Shown here: positions 1 through 5,260 of the stretch, in pieces
Position numbering within the stretch: the stretch's first letter is position 1
How the letters are laid out: each line of letters begins with the position of its first letter
Assembly (NCBI GenBank): GCA_021815835.1
Contig: JAKAZN010000179.1
Span: 1-5,260 of the forward strand
Source: Pseudomonadota bacterium
Lineage (GTDB): Bacteria; Pseudomonadota; Alphaproteobacteria; Acetobacterales; Acetobacteraceae
Direction of reading: 5' to 3'
Length of the DNA: 5,260 nucleotides
Translations under genes and position numbers: made by a program
The notes under the pieces: model-generated
Database searches by the model: none
What the model was told of the DNA's origin: nothing
What the model saw: only the letters and a program-made list of their open reading frames with translations

Positions 1-109
1 CGCTCCATTCCGCCACGCCGGCGGCCATCGCGCCCATCAGCGCGAGGTATTCGGTCACCGAGACCGGCAGCCCCGCGCCGCGCAGCGCCAGCAGGAAGGG
101 CGCGAACAT
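1..109 (-). CDS. CoxE-like vWA-domain protein, N-terminal fragment
   Basis: This is the first 36 codons of a minus-strand gene that runs off the left edge. It starts at the ATG at 109-107 and the protein begins MFAPFLLALRGAGLP, followed by a V-S-V-T-E-Y-L stretch. That opening (short hydrophobic helix, 'AGLPVS.TEYL..M.AM..GVAE') is the one I know from CoxE-like vWA proteins encoded directly after a MoxR ATPase. The vWA domain with its MIDAS metal site would lie downstream and is not visible. The start is well supported: GGGGAG at 120-115 sits 5 bases before the ATG, and the ATG shares one base with the TGA of the upstream ATPase gene (TGATG), which suggests translational coupling. Family knowledge: such proteins act with their AAA+ partner in maturing or activating protein complexes; CoxE of CO-dehydrogenase clusters is the named example. 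Assignment rests on a short N-terminus plus gene context, so the family is likely but the target is unknown. Confidence 0.72.
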   Translation of the reverse strand, partial: MFAPFLLALRGAGLPVSVTEYLALMGAMAAGVAEWS

Positions 110-957
110 CAGCGCTCCCCGCGCCGGGCGAGGAAGGCGATGCGCTCGAACAGATGCACGTCCTGCTCGTTCTTCAGCAGCGCCCCGTGCAGCGGCGGGA
201 TCACCACATGCGTCTCCTTGCTGCGCAGCACCTCGGCCGGCAGGTCATCGACCATCAGCAGCTTCAGCCAGTCCAGCAATTCGGACGTGGCGGGCTTCTT
301 CTTCAGCCCGGGCACGTCACGGATCTGGAAGAACACGTTCAGCGCCTCGCGCGCCAGATCGGCGCGCAGATCGGGATAATGCGCGGCGACGATGCGTTCC
401 ATCGTCGCCCGGTCGGGGAAGCGAATGTAGTGGAAGAAACAACGGCGCAGGAACGCGTCCGGCAGCTCCTTCTCGTTGTTCGACGTAATGATTACCACCG
501 GGCGGTGTTTCGCCACCACGTCCTGGCGCGTCTCATAGACGAAGAACCGCATCCGATCGAGTTCCAGCAACAGATCGTTGGGAAACTCGATATCCGCCTT
601 GTCCACCTCGTCGATCAGCACCACCACCGGCTGGTCCGCGGCAAAGGCGTCCCACAGCTTCCCGCGCACGATATAATTGCCGATCTCGTGCACCCGCGGA
701 TCGCCGAGCTGGCCGTCGCGCAGCCGCGACACGGCGTCGTATTCGTACAAACCCTGCTGCGCCTTGGTGGTGGATTTGATGTGCCACTCGATCAACGGCA
801 GCCCCAGCGCGGCGGAAACCTCGTGCGCCAGCATGGTCTTGCCGGTGCCGGGTTCGCCCTTCACCAGCAGCGGGCGCTGCAAGGTGACGGCGGCGTTGAC
901 GGCGACTTCCAGGTCGCGGGAGGCGATATAGGTCTCGGTGCTGGCGAAGGCGGCCAC
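109..957 (-). CDS. MoxR-family AAA+ ATPase (CoxD-like)
   Basis: Complete cytoplasmic AAA+ ATPase of 282 aa when started at the GTG at 957-955. Visible motifs, numbered from that start: Walker A GEPGTGKT at 34-41; Walker B VVVLIDEVDKAD at about 111-122, with catalytic D116/E117; sensor-1-type IITSNNEKELPDAFLRRC at 156-173, ending in the paired arginines typical of the arginine-finger region. A lid domain follows, with a KKKPATSELLDWLKLL segment. Length and motif order match MoxR ATPases of the CoxD type. Family knowledge: these hexameric chaperone-like ATPases work with a vWA protein to insert cofactors into, or activate, target enzymes; the vWA gene follows here with a one-base overlap, so the two form an operon. 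Start choice: an in-frame ATG at 996-994 would add 13 residues, but its G-rich SD lies only one base upstream, whereas GGAG at 969-966 is 8 bases from the GTG and the shorter N-terminus fits the family better. No CO-dehydrogenase, Nor or Rubisco genes are in view, so a specific CoxD, NorQ or CbbQ role cannot be assigned. Confidence 0.93.
   Translation of the reverse strand: MAAFASTETYIASRDLEVAVNAAVTLQRPLLVKGEPGTGKTMLAHEVSAALGLPLIEWHIKSTTKAQQGLYEYDAVSRLRDGQLGDPRVHEIGNYIVRGKLWDAFAADQPVVVLIDEVDKADIEFPNDLLLELDRMRFFVYETRQDVVAKHRPVVIITSNNEKELPDAFLRRCFFHYIRFPDRATMERIVAAHYPDLRADLAREALNVFFQIRDVPGLKKKPATSELLDWLKLLMVDDLPAEVLRSKETHVVIPPLHGALLKNEQDVHLFERIAFLARRGER
115..120 (-). promoter_or_regulatory. Ribosome binding site of the CoxE-like gene
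   Basis: GGGGAG read on the minus strand, 5 bases before the ATG at 109-107. It lies inside the last codons of the MoxR gene and, with the TGATG overlap, fixes the start of the CoxE-like gene and points to coupled translation of the pair. Confidence 0.7.
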
Positions 958-965
958 GTGGAGGT

Positions 966-969
966 CTCC
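966..969 (-). promoter_or_regulatory. Ribosome binding site favouring the GTG start of the MoxR ATPase
   Basis: GGAG on the minus strand with an 8-base spacer to the GTG at 957-955. This spacing is near ideal, unlike the G-rich tract one base before the alternative ATG at 996-994. It is the main reason for preferring the shorter product; it is not proof. Confidence 0.5.
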
Positions 970-1067
970 GATCGTTGCGGCGGGCAGGTGCCCCATTCTC
1001 CCCACGCCGCCGTCCCGACCGCAACCCCCGTCAACCCGATCTTCACCCTTCCCCGCCAAACCCGCTT

Positions 1068-1084
1068 CCCACCCCGCCCGGCCC
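1068..1084 (-). other. Putative G-quadruplex motif
   Basis: The minus strand reads GGGCCGGGCGGGGTGGG. This gives four runs of at least three G separated by loops of one to two bases, which meets the usual G3+N1-7 rule with very short loops. It is on the coding strand of the MoxR gene, about 110 bases upstream of its start, and on the template strand for the glutamate synthase-like gene. Fit to the pattern is seen directly; folding in the cell is not shown. Confidence 0.45.
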
Positions 1085-1094
1085 GTGGTTTCGT

Positions 1095-1112
1095 CCCCCC
1101 CGCCCGCCGCCC
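1095..1112 (-). other. Second putative G-quadruplex motif
   Basis: The minus strand reads GGGCGGCGGGCGGGGGGG. It satisfies the four-run rule if the terminal run of seven G is split into two tracts. It lies 10 bases from the first motif and about 13 bases upstream of the SD of the plus-strand gene, so a structure here could affect transcription or opening of that promoter region. The fit is weaker than for the neighbouring motif because it depends on the split run. Confidence 0.35.
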
Positions 1113-1125
1113 GAAGCGGGACCCA

Positions 1126-1130
1126 GGGAG
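1126..1130 (+). promoter_or_regulatory. Ribosome binding site of the glutamate synthase-like gene
   Basis: GGGAG, 7 bases before the ATG at 1138-1140. It fixes the start of this gene although the reading frame stays open far upstream, to beyond position 154, as an artefact of the high G+C content. Confidence 0.7.
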
Positions 1131-1137
1131 ACCGCCC

Positions 1138-2568
1138 ATGACCACCCTCGCCGTGCTGCTGATCGTCGTGATGACCTGCCTCGTGGCGCTCTATGTCCAC
1201 GACGTCCGACAGACCCAGCACACCATCCTGCGCAACTTCCCCATCCTCGGCCATGTCCGCTACTTCGCCGAGACCTGGGGCGAATATATGCGCCAATACC
1301 ATTATCTGCCCGACTGGGCCGAACGCCCCTTCAACCGGCTGGAGCGCTCCTGGATCTATCGCTCCGCCAAGGGCGTCTCCAACCTGGTCAGCTTCGGCAG
1401 CGAGAACGTGCCGAGCTTCGTCTTCCGCAACGCCCCCTTCCCCATTCTGGACGAGGAAAAACGCCCCTTCCCCGGTAAGACCATCGGCGTCGCCGACGGT
1501 CCCGGCGCCTGCCGCCAGCCGTACCACGCGCCCAGTTTCTTCAACATCAGCGGCATGAGCTACGGCGCGCTGTCGCACGCCGCCGTCAGCGCGCTCTCGC
1601 ACGGCGCAAAACGCGCCGGCATCTGGATGGCCACCGGCGAGGGCGGTCTCGCCCCCTATCATCTCGAAGGCGGCTGCGACGTGGTGATGCAGATGGGAAC
1701 GGCGAAATACGGCGCCCGCGACGCCGACGGCAATCTGTCGGAAGACCGCCTGCGTGAGATCGCCGCCCATCCCCAGGTGAAAATGTTCGAGGTGAAACTG
1801 GCCCAGGGCGCCAAGCCCGGCAAGGGCGGCATCCTGCCCGGCGTGAAAGTCACAAAAGAAATCGCCGCCATCCGCGGCATCCCCGAGGGCCAGGACAGCA
1901 TCAGCCCCAACCGCCACCGCGATATCGGCTCCATCCGCGAGCTCGGCGCCTTCGTCGCCCGCGTCCGCGGCGTCACCGGCAAGCCGGTCGGCGTGAAATT
2001 CGTCGTCGGCGACCCCGAATTCCTCGACGAATGGTTCGCCGATTGCGCCGCCCACCCGGAGGGTTGCCCCGACTACATCCAGGTCGATGGCGGCGAGGGC
2101 GGCACCGGCGCGGCCCCCGCGCCGCTGGTCGATTACGTCGGCCTGCCGATCACCGACGCGCTGCCCGAGGTCGCCGCCGCGCGCGACCGGCACGGCCTGA
2201 ACGAACGGATCCGTATCGTCGCCTCCGGCAAGCTCATCACCCCCGACAAGGTGGCCTGGGCGCTCTGCATGGGGGCGGATTTCGTCTCCTCCGCGCGCGG
2301 CTTCATGTTCAGCCTGGGCTGCATCCAGGCGATGAAATGCGGCACCGGACGCTGCCCCACCGGCGTCACCTCGGCCGATCCGCGGCTGATCGCCGGCCTC
2401 GACCCGATGGACAAATCCGTCCGCGCCGCCCGCTACGCCGCGCGCATCCGCGAGGAAGTGGACATCATCGCCCATTCCTGCGGCCTGACCGACGCCACGC
2501 AGTTCCGCCCCCGCCACGTGACCGAGATCGAACGCGGCGTCGGCGGGTTCCGGGCGCCGGCGGAGTAG
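1138..2568 (+). CDS. Membrane-anchored FMN-binding glutamate synthase-like protein (GltB core domain)
   Basis: 476 aa, stop TAG at 2566-2568. Residues about 3-20 form one hydrophobic helix, so the protein is probably tethered to the inner membrane with the catalytic domain likely in the cytoplasm. The rest is a single glutamate synthase FMN/[3Fe-4S] TIM-barrel. Visible signatures: GMSYGALS at 139-146; TGEGG at 166-170; KPGKGGILPGVKV at 226-238; GVKF with K287, a likely FMN-contacting lysine; QVDGGEGGTGAAP at 315-327; and C395, C401 and C406 in the exact CX5CX4C spacing that binds the [3Fe-4S] cluster in GltB, followed by PTGV. Absent are the N-terminal glutamine amidotransferase domain with its Cys nucleophile and the C-terminal GXGXG domain of full-length GltB, and no gltD-type reductase is in view. 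It belongs to the stand-alone 'FMN-binding glutamate synthase family' (YerD-like), whose members are usually annotated by similarity only. Redox chemistry is likely; glutamate synthesis is unproven. It is divergent from the MoxR pair and convergent with secA. Confidence 0.93.
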   Translation: MTTLAVLLIVVMTCLVALYVHDVRQTQHTILRNFPILGHVRYFAETWGEYMRQYHYLPDWAERPFNRLERSWIYRSAKGVSNLVSFGSENVPSFVFRNAPFPILDEEKRPFPGKTIGVADGPGACRQPYHAPSFFNISGMSYGALSHAAVSALSHGAKRAGIWMATGEGGLAPYHLEGGCDVVMQMGTAKYGARDADGNLSEDRLREIAAHPQVKMFEVKLAQGAKPGKGGILPGVKVTKEIAAIRGIPEGQDSISPNRHRDIGSIRELGAFVARVRGVTGKPVGVKFVVGDPEFLDEWFADCAAHPEGCPDYIQVDGGEGGTGAAPAPLVDYVGLPITDALPEVAAARDRHGLNERIRIVASGKLITPDKVAWALCMGADFVSSARGFMFSLGCIQAMKCGTGRCPTGVTSADPRLIAGLDPMDKSVRAARYAARIREEVDIIAHSCGLTDATQFRPRHVTEIERGVGGFRAPAE

Positions 2569-2600
2569 GAAAGAAGGCCGGAGGCGCGGAGCACGCCTTC
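2567..2600 (-). terminator. Candidate intrinsic terminator of secA
   Basis: Read on the minus strand after the secA stop, GAAGGC (2600-2595) pairs with GCCTTC (2578-2573), and the second arm is followed by TTTCCT. A nested AGGCG/CGCCT stem with a 7-base loop competes with the left part of the hairpin. The 6-bp stem, 16-base loop and short imperfect T-tract make this weak. The T-tract overlaps the end of the convergent glutamate synthase-like gene, and in the plus direction no T-run follows, so it would not be a good terminator for that gene. Confidence 0.35.
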
Positions 2601-2619
2601 CCCGTCGGCCCGGCGCACC

Positions 2620-5260
<2,641 letters not shown>

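Larger units (their letters stand above)
1061..1120. repeat. 8-bp inverted repeat bracketing the G-rich tracts
   Basis: CCCGCTTC at 1061-1068 is perfectly complementary in inverted orientation to GAAGCGGG at 1113-1120. The 44 bases between the arms contain both G-quadruplex-type motifs apart from one shared base at 1068. The right arm ends 5 bases before the SD of the plus-strand gene. An 8-bp repeat with a 44-base loop in such biased sequence could be chance; a protein-binding or structural role is only a possibility. Confidence 0.3.
958..1137. other. Divergent intergenic region between the MoxR ATPase and glutamate synthase-like genes
   Basis: This region of about 180 bp must hold the promoters for both divergent genes, or their leaders. 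The plus strand is extremely C-rich from about 991 on, with few A/T positions. I found no convincing sigma-70 pair in either direction. A minus-strand TTGACG at 1034-1029 resembles a -35 box but has only GGCGGC at the expected -10 distance. The G-rich minus strand carries two G-quadruplex-type motifs listed separately. No ORF, tRNA or riboswitch-like structure is supported here. Confidence 0.6.

Noticed and set aside
1006..1034. Possible sigma-70 promoter for the MoxR gene using TTGACG at 1034-1029.
   Set aside because: The expected -10 position reads GGCGGC, and no TATAAT-like hexamer lies at 16-18 bases; a single -35-like hexamer is not enough.
154..1137. Plus-strand open frame continuing upstream of the glutamate synthase-like start, giving an apparent 804-codon protein.
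   Set aside because: The upstream portion is antisense to the MoxR gene and lacks family features. The SD and ATG at 1126-1140 followed at once by a membrane helix mark the real start.
109..2517. Very long minus-strand open frame (802 codons) covering the MoxR gene and the antisense of the glutamate synthase-like gene.
   Set aside because: Only the part from about 957 to 109 has family motifs. The rest is low-complexity A/G/D/R-rich sequence lying antisense to a well-supported gene, an effect of high G+C and third-position bias. It is not a fusion protein.

Overview
This 5,260-base window is G+C-rich chromosomal DNA (by eye about two-thirds G+C) with a strong third-position C/G preference. 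It most likely comes from an alphaproteobacterium, perhaps Rhodospirillales/Acetobacteraceae. That placement is an inference from the style of the SecA and MoxR-like proteins and the base composition; no rRNA or other marker confirms it.

Layout, left to right. (1) Minus strand, 1-109: the first 36 codons of a vWA/CoxE-like protein that runs off the left edge. (2) Minus strand, 109-957: a complete MoxR-family AAA+ ATPase, whose stop overlaps the start of the CoxE-like gene in a TGATG junction. (3) 958-1137: a divergent intergenic region of about 180 bp, extremely pyrimidine-rich on the plus strand. It holds two G-quadruplex-type motifs on the minus strand, bracketed by an 8-bp inverted repeat. 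(4) Plus strand, 1138-2568: a membrane-anchored, FMN-binding, glutamate synthase-like protein of 476 aa with an intact [3Fe-4S] cysteine motif. (5) 2569-2619: a short convergent gap with a terminator-like hairpin oriented for secA. (6) Minus strand, 2620 to beyond 5260: secA, complete at the C-terminus including the zinc-binding tail, with only about the first 35 residues missing off the right edge.

How the genes relate. The MoxR ATPase and the CoxE-like vWA protein are almost certainly one functional unit, a chaperone-type AAA+/vWA pair for maturing or remodelling a protein target. The target is not identifiable here. The glutamate synthase-like gene is transcribed away from that pair and lacks the amidotransferase domain and any visible gltD partner, so its electron donor and true substrate are unknown. 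SecA is the housekeeping ATPase of the Sec translocase and shows no visible functional link to the others.

I see no mobile element, CRISPR array, RNA gene or clearly new multi-gene system. The most noteworthy items are the tightly coupled MoxR/CoxE pair of unknown target, the stand-alone membrane-anchored GltB-like protein, and the G-rich structure in the divergent promoter region. All are modest.
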